Notes: generated from the sequence alone by a model not told the origin. A stretch of DNA of 64,000 bases from Silvimonas terrae (GCF_014202765.1 NZ_JACHHN010000003.1:62001-126000); one strand, 5' to 3'; positions 53,862 to 62,999 are shown, counted from the stretch's first letter. Made by a program: numbers and translations.

Positions 53862-53890
53862 ACAATATTTTTGCTGACTGACTCTTACAA
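53862..53890 (-). promoter_or_regulatory. Candidate sigma-70 promoter of the adhesin operon
   Basis: Minus strand: TTGTAA (53890-53885), a 17-base spacer, TATTGT (53867-53862), about 135 bases before the start codon. It lies in the AT-rich part of the gap. Confidence 0.35.
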
Positions 53891-53999
53891 GCCGTCATTT
53901 TCCTGAAAATATTCCAGTCGCATGCAAGCCGCATCCGGGCTTGATTCTGTGGCAAGAGCCAGTTCTGGCCACTGAGCTTGACGCCGCTCACCGACTGTT

Positions 54000-54028
54000 T
54001 TGCCAAAAAAATTACAAGCTCGTAATTA
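54000..54028 (+). promoter_or_regulatory. Candidate sigma-70 promoter of the DUF2092 gene
   Basis: TTGCCA (54000-54005), a 17-base spacer rich in A, TAATTA (54023-54028). The gene starts at 54182. Confidence 0.3.
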
Positions 54029-54181
54029 TGGTGCTAGAACCCATGAGTATCGGCCGGTGTTTACTGCGGGGAGCCGGCCTATCTACCTGCCCCGCACATG
54101 CACCTCGCGCGTCGCACCAGACCTGCCCCTTGGGGCGCGTTACACCGTTTTTCCCCGTTTTTTTGATACCGGAGAAGGCAA

Positions 54182-54952
54182 ATGACCTTGAGAGTAAAGC
54201 TGACAGGGCTGCTACTCATCCTTGTGACGTTGCAGGCCTGGGCTGAGGATGCGCCGGCGGCCGATGCATCCGCGCCTGCGGCCGTCGTCAACCCGCGCGT
54301 GATCGACAAACTGACCCAGATGGGTAATTACCTGCGCAGCCTGCCCAAGTTTGAGGTGGCGGCCGTGATCACCCACGACACGGTGCTCGATACCGGTCAG
54401 AAACTGCAAATGCAGGCCACGACCCGCTTGCTGGTTGAAGGCCACACCAAGCTGTACGCCTCGCTCGATAGCGACACCCAAAGCCGCCAGTTCTTTTTTA
54501 ACGGCAGCAAACTCACCCAGTACTCGCCCGACCTGAAGTACTACACCACGGTCAACGTACAAGGCACCATCGCCACCGCCTTGCATGACCTGGAAGATCA
54601 CTACAACCTCCAGATTCCCATGGAAGACCTCTTTTTGTTTGGCACGGACAAGTCGCAAGCCGATGCGCTGACCAGCGCGCTGTATGTCGGCCCGTCGCAC
54701 ATCAACGGCAAGCTGTGCGATCACCTTGCCTTCCGGCAAGAGGGCGCGGACTGGCAGTTGTGGATTACCCGCTCTGACAAGCCCCTGCCCTGCAAACTGG
54801 TGATTACCACCACGGACGATGACACCCGACCGGAATACAGCGCCGTGTACACATGGAACCTGCAGCCCGCCATCAAGGGCAATGCCTTTACCTTTGCGCC
54901 AGGCAAGAAGGACGTGGCCATCCCGTTAACCAAAGCAAGCGACAACGACTAA
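54182..54952 (+). CDS. DUF2092 family periplasmic protein
   Basis: 256 residues; GGAGAAGG lies 5 bases before the ATG. The signal peptide ends LQAWA/EDAP. The mature part follows the DUF2092 pattern: VIDKLTQMGNYLRSLPKFEV, QATTRLLVEGHTKLYASLDS, FFNGSKLTQYSPDLKYYTTV, EDHYNLQIPMEDLFLFGTDK, HINGKLCDHLAFRQEGADWQ and LPCKLVITTTDDDTRPEYSA. It resembles LolA/LolB-type lipoprotein carriers in fold. The role is unknown. It is 10 bases upstream of the next gene, so the two form a transcription unit. Confidence 0.85.
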   Translation: MTLRVKLTGLLLILVTLQAWAEDAPAADASAPAAVVNPRVIDKLTQMGNYLRSLPKFEVAAVITHDTVLDTGQKLQMQATTRLLVEGHTKLYASLDSDTQSRQFFFNGSKLTQYSPDLKYYTTVNVQGTIATALHDLEDHYNLQIPMEDLFLFGTDKSQADALTSALYVGPSHINGKLCDHLAFRQEGADWQLWITRSDKPLPCKLVITTTDDDTRPEYSAVYTWNLQPAIKGNAFTFAPGKKDVAIPLTKASDND

Positions 54953-54962
54953 GGGGACGAAC

Positions 54963-55478
54963 ATGAAATCCAGAACTCGTATCGCATTCTTGCCTTTGAT
55001 GACGGTGGCACTCATGACCGTGGGCATGGCGGATCTGGCCGATGCCGGGCCAGGTGTCAGAGGCAATGCCCGCGCCAGTGTGAACCACTCGGGTGGCGGC
55101 GGAGGTGGGGCGCACAACAATGGCAATGGCGGCAATCACTCGGGCAATCGCACCAACATCAACAACAGCCACAACACCGTCAATAACAACAACGTCAACG
55201 TTAATCGCGACGTCAACGTCAACGTGGAAAACAACAACCGCCATGGTTACGGCTACGACGATCACTATCACCCGGTCGCCACCGCAGCAGCGGTGACCGC
55301 GACGGTGGCCGTCACCTCAGCCGTGGTCGGTGCCATTCTGACGCCCTCGCAAATGCCCACCAGTGGCTGCGTTCAGGTCATGCGGGGTAACACGGCATAT
55401 ATGCAATGCGGCAGCACGTGGTACCAACCGCAATACCAGGGCAGCAACGTCACCTACGTGGTGGTGAACGCGCCTTGA
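54963..55478 (+). CDS. Secreted Asn/His/Gly-rich protein with C-terminal cysteine domain
   Basis: 171 residues. Signal peptide ends ADLADA/GPGV. Residues 40-100 are low complexity: Gly-rich, then Asn/Val repeats (NNVNVNRDVNVNVENNNRHG). A hydrophobic Ala/Val stretch (TAAAVTATVAVTSAVVGAIL) follows. The C-terminus has SGCVQVMRGNTAYMQCGSTW with two Cys that could form a disulfide, then YQPQYQGSNVTYVVVNAP. Such proteins are usually encoded beside DUF2092 genes, as here. Function unknown. Confidence 0.8.
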   Translation: MKSRTRIAFLPLMTVALMTVGMADLADAGPGVRGNARASVNHSGGGGGGAHNNGNGGNHSGNRTNINNSHNTVNNNNVNVNRDVNVNVENNNRHGYGYDDHYHPVATAAAVTATVAVTSAVVGAILTPSQMPTSGCVQVMRGNTAYMQCGSTWYQPQYQGSNVTYVVVNAP

Positions 55479-56020
55479 GCCTGAGCGTTTGCGCGGGCCG
55501 TCCACGCATGAACTGATAAAAAGCCGGTGAGTTGATCACCGGCTTTTTCACGTGCAGCCCGGCGGATCAACCAACCCTTTAGCGCAGTCTTTAGCGTGTC
55601 CATTCACCGCAGCAAACCACCACCCCTTGCCACAAGGCAATCCGCGCGCTACTGCTACCCCCTCCTGCACACTTTGCGCTGCAACAACGTCCCTTCATAC
55701 CATTTCACCAAAGCTTGACAAATGTAGTGCGTCTTTCCGGAAGTACAGAACTTTCTTGATTTTTGTCACGCGTCTTGCGTTTTCCTGCAGATTTTCCCGC
55801 CCCCTTCCCACTAGCATGAGCGCCATTGTGTAGTGATATATCAGATCACAACATGATGTGCCGGCCTCGCCGGATTGCACGCAGTCACCACAAACCGCTT
55901 TACCGCCAGCAACGACGAAACACGTCTGCGGCGTGCTGTGCCAACGGGAGCCGTGGCGCAATCAGATCGGCCCCGCATCCAGAACATAACGAACATAACG
56001 AGAGCAATGTGGAGGTTTTC
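55479..56020 (+). other. 542-base gap before the pectinesterase
   Basis: After the terminator at 55518-55548 I see no gene. The pectinesterase frame remains open to 55826 but has no coding character before its lipoprotein signal. The stretch 55690-55860 is more AT-rich and should hold the promoter; TTGACA at 55715 lacks a convincing -10 partner. Confidence 0.4.
55518..55548 (+). terminator. Rho-independent terminator after the Asn-rich protein gene
   Basis: AAAAAGCCGGTGA (55518-55530) pairs with TCACCGGCTTTTT (55536-55548) around a 5-base loop. It can act on both strands. Confidence 0.9.
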
Positions 56021-57820
56021 ATGTACCAGTTTCAGGCACGGGCCGTGCCGCTTCTGCTGGCGTCGACGCTAGCACTTGCGCTAGGCGCATGCGGCGGCAG
56101 CTCGGACAATTCGAGCAGCACATCCGCACCCACTACGACACCTACCCCGTCACCGTCGAGCGCTGCCACGCCGACGCCCACACCCACCAGCACACCGACA
56201 CCGACGCCAACCGCAACGCCCACGCCAACCCCTTCTGCGGCAGGCTTGTCGCCCGTCAATGGTGCGACTGCGGCGTTTGCCGATTCCCGCTTGCAGATCA
56301 CCTTTGACAGTGCGCCCACCATCGGCACCACGGGCACCATCAAGGTTTACACCTCGGCCGGTACACTGGTTGACACCATTGATATCAGTGGCGCGCCGGT
56401 GACGGCCGGTGGCGAAACCCAAACCTATATGCCTGCGGTGAATACCGAAGTCGACAAGCTGGGTAACAACGTCACGCCACTCACCCAGTGGCGCTACGTG
56501 TACTACACGCCGATCACGGTTTCCGGCAATACGGCCACCATTCGCCTGCATGACGGCGTGCTCGGTTATGGCACCAGCTATTACGTGACCGTGGATAACG
56601 GCGTGCTCAACGGCACTTACAACGGCTCGGCCTTCCACGGTATTACTTCGAATACCGCCTGGGCGTTCCATACCAAAACAGCGCCGGCCTCCACCACCAC
56701 CGTGACGGTCGATACCGCCGGTACGGGGGACTTCACCACCGTGCAAGGTGCGCTCAACTGGATCACGCTGAACGGCTGCACCACGTGTACCAACGCCACC
56801 GACAACAAGACCATCACCATCAAGAACGGCACGTATAACGAGCAACTGTTCTTGCGCAACGTGAACAATCTGACCATTCAGGGCGCCAACCGCACCGGTG
56901 TGGTGGTATCGCAAGAAAACTATGAATCCTGGAACCCCGGCACCGGCGGCAGCAAGACGGCGGCACAAACCACGCTGACCACGGAAGTCACCGGTAATCG
57001 CCGTGCACTGGGCGGCGGCCGTGCGGTGTTCCTGGTCGAGGGCGCAGACTTGTTGAAGCTGACCAACTTCACCTTGCTGAACACGCACGTGAAGACGGCG
57101 ACGGCCAACAACCAGGCCGAGACCATCTACTACAACAGCGCCACCCTGGCAGGCAGCCGCATGATGGCGACCTACATGAATTTTATCTCGGCGCAGGACA
57201 CGGTTCAGACCAAGGGCTGGGTGTGGTACTACCAGACCTATATCGCCGGCGATGTGGATTTCATCTGGGGCACACCGTTTGCCGCCCTGTTTGAAAACAG
57301 TGAACTGCACACCGTGGCCGACCCGGTGACGCCAGCCTCGGGCGGGTATCTGTTCCAGGCGCGGGCGGCGTATGGCTATCCTGGCTTTGTGGTGCTGAAC
57401 AGCACATTGACGGCAGATGCCGGCGTGCCGGCCGGGAGTTCTTTCCTGGGGCGCTCTGGTGGTCTGACTGTCGCCAACGGCTACTGCACCACGCAATTGA
57501 CCAGCGGCAGTCTGGCTAACGCCAACTACGGTTGCGACAACGTGGCCTACATCAACACGAAGATGGGCAGCCATATCGCCACCGTCGGCTGGTCCAGCCC
57601 GGGCACCAGCCCGGCCAACCCGGTGCCGAACCCGACTACCGCCACCACGACGGCAGGTTGGCGCGAGAGCGGCAGCATGGATAGCAACGGCAACGCGCTG
57701 TCCATGACCGGCCGGGATACCACCGATGCCAGCAATACGCTGAGTCTGAGCGGTCTGGCCACACGTAGCCAGGTGTTCTCTGCCTGGAACAGCAATACTG
57801 GCTGGGTACCCGCGCCCTGA
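56021..57820 (+). CDS. Pectinesterase (CE8) lipoprotein
   Basis: 599 residues from ATG 56021; GGAGG lies 8 bases upstream. Lipoprotein signal LALALGAC (Cys24), then a Thr/Pro linker (TPTPTPTSTPTPTPTATPTP). A beta domain of about 120 residues with Ig-like character follows, then the CE8 beta-helix (from about residue 225): FTTVQGALNWI, GTYNEQLFLRNVNNLTIQGA, SAQDTVQ (catalytic Asp), GDVDFIWGTPFAALFENSEL (second Asp) and FLGRSGG (catalytic Arg kept, but the usual Pro-Trp replaced). It de-esterifies pectin at the cell surface. Confidence 0.88.
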   Translation: MYQFQARAVPLLLASTLALALGACGGSSDNSSSTSAPTTTPTPSPSSAATPTPTPTSTPTPTPTATPTPTPSAAGLSPVNGATAAFADSRLQITFDSAPTIGTTGTIKVYTSAGTLVDTIDISGAPVTAGGETQTYMPAVNTEVDKLGNNVTPLTQWRYVYYTPITVSGNTATIRLHDGVLGYGTSYYVTVDNGVLNGTYNGSAFHGITSNTAWAFHTKTAPASTTTVTVDTAGTGDFTTVQGALNWITLNGCTTCTNATDNKTITIKNGTYNEQLFLRNVNNLTIQGANRTGVVVSQENYESWNPGTGGSKTAAQTTLTTEVTGNRRALGGGRAVFLVEGADLLKLTNFTLLNTHVKTATANNQAETIYYNSATLAGSRMMATYMNFISAQDTVQTKGWVWYYQTYIAGDVDFIWGTPFAALFENSELHTVADPVTPASGGYLFQARAAYGYPGFVVLNSTLTADAGVPAGSSFLGRSGGLTVANGYCTTQLTSGSLANANYGCDNVAYINTKMGSHIATVGWSSPGTSPANPVPNPTTATTTAGWRESGSMDSNGNALSMTGRDTTDASNTLSLSGLATRSQVFSAWNSNTGWVPAP

Positions 57821-57884
57821 TCTTGATCCAGGCAGTGCACGCGCTTGACGGCCATGTCCTTCGGGGCATGGCCTTTTTCGTTTT

Positions 57885-58157
57885 TCAGGCCGCCAGTTGC
57901 CGCAACATGGACCACGGGTAGATGCCGCGATCATGCCCGTCACTGAACACCAGTTGCACGGCGTAATGTCCCAGCGGTTCTACCCGCGTGATGCGGATAT
58001 CCTGCGCTGGCGTCTGCCCGCGCCCCTGGCGTCTGGCGGCCTCGCACTGGCTGCAACGGCAAGCGGCACGCAGTTGCACATGGGTCAGCCGCAACGGGCC
58101 ATCGCCCCAATCCAGCAACAGGGTCTGCGCGGTCAGCACCACTTGTTGCGGTGTCAT
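57885..58157 (-). CDS. DUF971 (GBBH-like N-terminal) protein
   Basis: 90 residues. The DUF971 pattern is clear: LLLDWGDGPLRLTHVQLRAA, CRCSQCEAARRQ (Cys pair, metal-type), and ITRVEPLGHYAVQLVFSDGH, DRGIYPWSMLRQL. The family resembles the N-terminal domain of gamma-butyrobetaine hydroxylase and is linked with iron-sulfur or metal use. It overlaps the HEAT-repeat gene by ATGA and is the last gene of the ABC operon. Confidence 0.88.
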   Translation of the reverse strand: MTPQQVVLTAQTLLLDWGDGPLRLTHVQLRAACRCSQCEAARRQGRGQTPAQDIRITRVEPLGHYAVQLVFSDGHDRGIYPWSMLRQLAA

Positions 58158-59107
58158 GCGGTGGCCCGTGCCAGCGCCAGTCGTGCCGCCTTGCGTACTT
58201 CCGGGTCCGGGTCTGCGGCGGCCACTTCAAGCGCAGGAACGGCGCGGATGTCGCCAATCTCACCCAGTGCAATGGCGGCTTCCTTGCGCAAATTGCCGGC
58301 CGGATGCGTGAGTGCGGCTTGTAAAGGGCCAATGGCAGCAGGCTCGCCCAGACGCCCCAGCGCTCTTGCCGCACGCAGGCGTACTTGCCAAAGGTCGTCC
58401 TCCAGCGCCCCGATCAGCGCATGCAGCGCAGATTTCAAGCGCAACTTGCCCAGGGTGCCAGCGGCTTCTTCGCGCACTTGCCAGACCGGGTCGGCCAGCG
58501 CGGCCAGTAAATCTGCCAGCACATCCTCGCCTTGGGCGAAACCTAACGCCCCGCTGGCCGCGCGGCGTACTTCGGCGTCTGCGTCCTCGCGCGCCAGCAC
58601 ACCCAGTTGCGGCAGGGCTGGCGGATATTTCAACCAGCCCAGCACGCCAACCGCTTCACGCCGTACCAGCGCATCAGCATGGGCCAGCGCGGCCAGCGCC
58701 GGATCTGCGGCCTGGGGCAAACGCAATTCACGCAAGGTGCGCAGGACTGCGGCCAGCGCAAAAGCATCTGCATGTGTAGCCCACGCCAGCAACTCTGCCG
58801 CCGCCGCCGCCGTTTTAAGTTCAGACAGGCTTTGCGCGGCGGCATGGCGGGTGTCTTCATCTGTATCCACCAGCGCGCCGAGCAAGGCGCTGACGACCTG
58901 GGGGACTTCCCAGCCAGACAGCAAGCGGGCGGCTTCAGCCCGAACCGTGGCGGCCGGGTCATTGAGCGCGGCAATCAGCAGCGGCAGATTGGCTTCGTCT
59001 TCTTCATCGGCCAGTTCAAACAGGGCCACGCGGCGAATGGTGGCGTCCGGGCTTTGCAGGCGCGCGGCCAGCGCGGGGTTGAGTGGCGCAAACAAGGTAT
59101 CGGTCAT
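58154..59107 (-). CDS. HEAT-repeat protein
   Basis: 317 residues of tandem helical HEAT/PBS-lyase-type repeats: IRRVALFELADEEDEANLPL, VRAEAARLLSGWEVPQVVSA, TRHAAAQSLSELKTAAAAAE, VRREAVGVLGWLKYPPALPQ, VRRAASGALGFAQGEDVLAD and VREEAAGTLGKLRLKSALHA. No catalytic motif and no signal peptide. It presumably acts as a cytoplasmic scaffold or binding protein. Its ATG is 1 base after the ATPase stop. Its presence inside the ABC operon suggests a partner or regulator role. Confidence 0.85.
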   Translation of the reverse strand: MTDTLFAPLNPALAARLQSPDATIRRVALFELADEEDEANLPLLIAALNDPAATVRAEAARLLSGWEVPQVVSALLGALVDTDEDTRHAAAQSLSELKTAAAAAELLAWATHADAFALAAVLRTLRELRLPQAADPALAALAHADALVRREAVGVLGWLKYPPALPQLGVLAREDADAEVRRAASGALGFAQGEDVLADLLAALADPVWQVREEAAGTLGKLRLKSALHALIGALEDDLWQVRLRAARALGRLGEPAAIGPLQAALTHPAGNLRKEAAIALGEIGDIRAVPALEVAAADPDPEVRKAARLALARATA

Positions 59108-59108
59108 A

Positions 59109-59951
59109 TCAGATCGCAAACTGGAGTTGATGGGCTGGTGGCGCGCCCAATGGGGTCAAGCGCGGCAAGCTGGTGGCGGGTTCGTCATACCGCAACAGGG
59201 CAAGGCAATGTTGTTTCAGGCTGGCAAAGCGGGCGCTACCGGCCGCAGCAAACCGGGGCCGGGGCAGATCAACCGGCAGGTCTTCGATAATGCGGCCAGG
59301 GCGTGGGCTCATGATCAGCACGCGATCGGCCAGCAACAGTGCTTCATCAATGTCATGCGTGACGAACAGCACGGTGGTGCGGATGCGCTCGCGGATCTCC
59401 AGCAGGAGTTCCTGCATCTTCAAGCGGGTCAGCGCATCCAGCGCGCCGAAGGGTTCATCCATCAGCAACACGCGTGGGTGGTTGATCAGCACGCGGGCAA
59501 TTTCCACGCGCTGCTGCATGCCACCAGAGAGCTGGCCGGGGTAGTGCCGGGCAAAGCCGGTCAAGCCGACAAGGTCGATGAATTCTTCGGCTTGTCGTTG
59601 GCGGGTGGCGGCATCGACGCCTTTCATTTTCAGGCCAAAAGCCACGTTCTGCGCCACGGTTTTCCACGGAAACAGCGTGTGGTGCTGAAACACCAGCCCG
59701 CGCTCCGGATGCGGCCCGGCCACGCGCTCACCATCCAGCAGCGCCTGGCCGGATGCCGGCGTCAAATGCCCGGCCAGCGCGCCCAGCAAAGTGGATTTAC
59801 CACAACCCGACGGACCCAGCAGGCAGACAAACTGGCCCGGTTCAATATCCAGACTGACGTTCTGTACGGCCTCAAACGCCGCCGACCCCAACCCTAGCCG
59901 GATGGACAACTGCCGCAAGCGGATCGCGGCGGGATGATCAGACGCACTCAT
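59109..59951 (-). CDS. ABC transporter ATP-binding protein (nitrate/sulfonate/taurine type)
   Basis: 280 residues from ATG 59951. Walker A LLGPSGCGKSTLL, Q-loop FQHHTLFPW, signature LSGGMQQRVEIARVL, Walker B VLLMDEPFGALD and H-loop FVTHDIDEALLLAD. The order and spacing resemble SsuB/TauB-type ATPases. Coupled to the permease by ATGA. It energises import of the ligand bound by the adjacent solute-binding protein. Confidence 0.92.
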   Translation of the reverse strand: MSASDHPAAIRLRQLSIRLGLGSAAFEAVQNVSLDIEPGQFVCLLGPSGCGKSTLLGALAGHLTPASGQALLDGERVAGPHPERGLVFQHHTLFPWKTVAQNVAFGLKMKGVDAATRQRQAEEFIDLVGLTGFARHYPGQLSGGMQQRVEIARVLINHPRVLLMDEPFGALDALTRLKMQELLLEIRERIRTTVLFVTHDIDEALLLADRVLIMSPRPGRIIEDLPVDLPRPRFAAAGSARFASLKQHCLALLRYDEPATSLPRLTPLGAPPAHQLQFAI

Positions 59952-60781
59952 GCCCGCCCCCTTTGCCACGGCGTCAGCCGCTGACCGATGACGCGGATCA
60001 GCACGCTGCTACCCATGCCCAGCACACCAATCAACAACATGCCGACCACAATGCTGGCGTAGTTCTGCAAGGTATAAGACTCCCAGGTGTAATAGCCGAT
60101 GCCGAACTGGCCGGAGATCATTTCCGCCGTCACCAGGCAAAACCAGCACGTCCCCATGCCGATCGACAAACCGGTCACAATGGCTGGTGCCGCCGCCGGC
60201 AGAATGACTTCCGGAAATACCCGCCAGCGGCCGGCGCCCAGGCTGCGTGCGCTGGCCGTCAAGCGCGGGTCTACCCCTTCCACCCCGTGAATGGTGTTCA
60301 ACAGAATCGGAAACACCGCGCCAACAAAGGTGATGAAGATCATGCTGGCTTCAGAGGACGGGAACACCAGGATGGAGAGCGGAATCCACGCTACCGCCGG
60401 GATCGGCCGCAATACTTCCAGCGGTGTAAGCAGCACCCGCCGCGCCCATTCAAAACGGCCAATCAACAAACCGGCCGCCACCCCCAATACACCGGCAATG
60501 GCAAAGCCAATGCCCACCCGCAGCAAGCTGGCACGCAAGTGCAGCCACAGCTTGGGAGATTCAAACAGCTCGCGTGCGGCAGCCAGCACTTCCAGCGGCG
60601 CCGGCACATTGGCAAAGGTGATGAACCCCGCATGCCAGTGGTGCGTACTCGCCAGATGCCAGAACAGCACGCACCCCAGCAAAGAGCCGGCTTGCGCGGC
60701 ATAACCCCCCGCTGCGGGCCAGCGCACTATCCGGGATGGTTTGGGCGGGTTGGAAAGGGCAAGGCCCGTGGCGGTGGTCAT
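59948..60781 (-). CDS. ABC transporter permease (nitrate/sulfonate/taurine type)
   Basis: 277 residues from ATG 60781, preceded by GAGG. About six membrane spans. The characteristic EAA-like loop reads SARSLGAGRWRVFPEVILPA, followed by AAPAIVTGLSIGMGTCWFCL and NYASIVVGMLLIGVLGMGSS. It is of the SsuC/TauC kind. It follows the binding-protein gene after 10 bases. Confidence 0.92.
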   Translation of the reverse strand: MTTATGLALSNPPKPSRIVRWPAAGGYAAQAGSLLGCVLFWHLASTHHWHAGFITFANVPAPLEVLAAARELFESPKLWLHLRASLLRVGIGFAIAGVLGVAAGLLIGRFEWARRVLLTPLEVLRPIPAVAWIPLSILVFPSSEASMIFITFVGAVFPILLNTIHGVEGVDPRLTASARSLGAGRWRVFPEVILPAAAPAIVTGLSIGMGTCWFCLVTAEMISGQFGIGYYTWESYTLQNYASIVVGMLLIGVLGMGSSVLIRVIGQRLTPWQRGRA

Positions 60782-60791
60782 GCGTGCATCC

Positions 60792-62198
60792 TCAGTTGCT
60801 GGCCAGTTTGGCGCTCTGGCGCGCGGCGGCGTAATCCACCACCGTGCCGTTGTTGGCTCTGGCCCACGTGGCAGCGGCATCTTTACCCAGGAAGGCGGCC
60901 AGTTGGCCCTTGGCATCCCGCACAAACCAGGCTTGCTGGGCAAAGAGCTTGATACCGCTGTTGTAGTCCTGGGCGTAGATCACGCGGATTTTCTTGCCCT
61001 CGCCTTCCAGTTTGCGGGCATCGGTAAACGCGTTTTCCGGCGAGGCATAACTACGCACATGTGCCTCTCCCCCCACCCACACCTGAGCCACGCGCTTGAT
61101 GCTGGTAATGGGCTTGCCGGTCAGCGCGTCATTGGCTTTGAGCGGCAGCTTGTCGTAGTCCTTCAAGGCGGCGTCGTAGTCGCGGCCAGAAAGCTTGAAG
61201 GCTTCGCGCAGATAGCGGTCATCCACAAACGTGTTCACGTCCAGATTGGCGTCGGTCTTTTTCAGATAACGCAGGGTTTCAATCGACGTCTTGAGTGCCT
61301 GGCGGTATTCCGGCTTCCAGGTAAAGTCACGCGTTTGCAGCCCCAGCGGACCGTGGAACAAGTACGCCACTTCGGCTTCCACACCCGTGGTTTTCTCGAT
61401 CAACTCGCTGTATTTTTCTGGTTCTGCCGCAAACAGGCGATCGGCCTCCAGCGCGGCACGCAAATAGGCCACCACCACTTCCGGATATTTGCGGGCGTAC
61501 TCTGCGCTGACCAGCGCACCGTGGAAGGTCGGCGCGTTGGCTTGCGAACCGTCATAAATCTTGCGGGCAAAGCCACGGTACGGGAACAACTCGGCAAACG
61601 GCACGAAGTCTGCATGCGCATCGATCTTGTTGGTTTGCAGCGCCGGGGCGGCCACTTCTGGCGCTTGCGTCAGAATGGTGACGTCTTTGTCCGGATCAAT
61701 GCCCTGGGCCTTGAGGGCACGCAGCAACATGCCGTGCGAGGTCGAGGCAAACGGGACAGAGATGGTCTTGCCCTTCAGTTCGCTGATGGACTGGATGGGC
61801 GAATCTTTGGGCACGACGATGCCATTACCGCTGCCTTGGGTACTGCCAGACAAGACGCTGATAAACAGGCTCTTCTTGCCGGCTTTATCGAACGCCGCGC
61901 CGTTCAGTGACCCGGGAAAATCCGCCATGGCGCCGATATCCAGCCGGTCTGCCACCATCTCGTTAGTCAGCGGTGCGCCGGAGGTGAAGTTCTTCCACTG
62001 GATGTCGTATGTCACCTCTTTGTACTTGCCGTCGTGCGGCAGGTATTTATCCAGCAGTTTGAGTTCGCGGATCATCAACCCGCCAGTGGCGCAGTTGATG
62101 GTGGTGTCCTGGGTGCCGATGGCAATGCGGATGGTTTCGGCATTCGCCGCGCCCAGCGTAAGGGCCAGCAGGAACGGTAATGTTTTGAACAAATGCAT
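60792..62198 (-). CDS. ABC substrate-binding protein (SsuA/NMT1 type)
   Basis: 468 residues. Signal peptide LLALTLGAANA/ETIR. The ligand domain begins RIAIGTQDTTINCATGGLMI and includes VADRLDIGAMADFPGSLNGA, ISELKGKTISVPFASTSHGM and APALQTNKIDAHADFVPFAE. A C-terminal extension of over 100 residues (DKLPLKANDALTGKPITSIK onward) makes it longer than typical SsuA. The ligand is unknown; the pattern fits alkanesulfonate, taurine or nitrate binders. Confidence 0.88.
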   Translation of the reverse strand: MHLFKTLPFLLALTLGAANAETIRIAIGTQDTTINCATGGLMIRELKLLDKYLPHDGKYKEVTYDIQWKNFTSGAPLTNEMVADRLDIGAMADFPGSLNGAAFDKAGKKSLFISVLSGSTQGSGNGIVVPKDSPIQSISELKGKTISVPFASTSHGMLLRALKAQGIDPDKDVTILTQAPEVAAPALQTNKIDAHADFVPFAELFPYRGFARKIYDGSQANAPTFHGALVSAEYARKYPEVVVAYLRAALEADRLFAAEPEKYSELIEKTTGVEAEVAYLFHGPLGLQTRDFTWKPEYRQALKTSIETLRYLKKTDANLDVNTFVDDRYLREAFKLSGRDYDAALKDYDKLPLKANDALTGKPITSIKRVAQVWVGGEAHVRSYASPENAFTDARKLEGEGKKIRVIYAQDYNSGIKLFAQQAWFVRDAKGQLAAFLGKDAAATWARANNGTVVDYAAARQSAKLASN

Positions 62199-62750
62199 GG
62201 TGTTGCTCCGGAGTAGTGGTTTCTGGTTATTTGGTAAATCGTGTTCTGGTCGGCGCTTATGGGTGCCGGTTTGCTTGCAAGAAAGAACTTGTGGCTCACC
62301 ACTTCGTCATTCCGGTCCTCGGCGGCCTGCTTGCGCCGGAATCCGGCAACGCTGGTGGATTGTCGCTGCGCTCCGAATCCACCCTACGAGCCCGCACACA
62401 GACGATGTGGCCGTGGCTGTGGCTGTGGCCGTTGCTTTTGCCGTTGCTGTTGCTTTTGACTTTCCTTCCCCATCGAAGCCAAGCGCCGAAGAAGGGAGGG
62501 AGACCTTAGGCTCCCGACCGACTGAGGGAAGCCCGGAGGGCCGCCAGGCTGGGGTCGCCTTTCTTTGGTTACTTTCTTTGGAGACGCAAAGAAAGTGACG
62601 TGGGCCCGGCACCCCGGGTATCAAATGCTTTTCAAACCCGCGCCGTCAGGCGCTAAAAACCACAGCAATATGAACCAGGACAGCCACCCCGGATTCCCGC
62701 CTGCCGGCTCCATCCGGGCTACACAGTGGTTTCGGCCAGCAAAGGCCCCC
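62199..62750. repeat. Repeat-packed intergenic region
   Basis: No gene is supported here. It holds at least four repeat types: an ATTCCGG...CCGGAAT palindrome (about 62308-62344), a GTGGATT...AATCCACC unit (about 62352-62385), degenerate GTGGCT/GTTGCT hexamers (about 62405-62455), a TTTCTTTGG...CAAAGAAAGTGACG inverted unit (about 62563-62600), and a REP-like copy (62687-62722). Confidence 0.65.
62687..62722. repeat. REP-like element, third copy
   Basis: It begins CCCCGGATTCC and ends CATCCGGGCTAC, matching the units at 152-184 and 239-273. Confidence 0.7.
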
Positions 62751-62999
62751 TCACCGCAACAAATACGGTATGTCGACCTGCACAGCCCCAGTCGGGCAAT
62801 CCTTCTCGCATGGCATGCAGTACCAGCACTCATCAAACGCCATATAGGCCTTGCCTTTGGTGAGGTCGATGGCCAGCACGTCCAGTGGGCAAACGTCCAC
62901 GCACACCGTGCAGCCCTTGTCGGCAATGCATTTGTCTTCATCAATGCGCACCGGGACAGTGGTGCGCTGTTGGGCAAGCGCGAATACGGGCAGGCTCAT
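62751..62999 (-). CDS. Two-cluster 4Fe-4S ferredoxin (AprB-like)
   Basis: 82 residues. Two [4Fe-4S] motifs: CIADKGCTVCVDVCP (C-x5-C-x2-C-x3-CP) and CWYCMPCEKDCP (C-x2-C-x2-C-x3-CP). Between them lies LDVLAIDLTKGKAYMAFDE. The arrangement recalls the core of the AprB subunit of adenylylsulfate reductase, though it is shorter. ATGA overlap with the flavoprotein upstream shows they form one enzyme. Confidence 0.85.
   Translation of the reverse strand: MSLPVFALAQQRTTVPVRIDEDKCIADKGCTVCVDVCPLDVLAIDLTKGKAYMAFDECWYCMPCEKDCPTGAVQVDIPYLLR

Larger units (their letters stand above)
53727..54181. other. 455-base divergent region between the adhesin operon and the DUF2092 gene
   Basis: No gene is supported here. 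The region is more AT-rich than its neighbours around 53845-54030 and carries one candidate promoter per strand, listed separately. Confidence 0.4.

Noticed and set aside
55715-55720. TTGACA as the -35 box of the pectinesterase promoter
   Set aside because: No acceptable -10 box lies at 16-18 bases distance.
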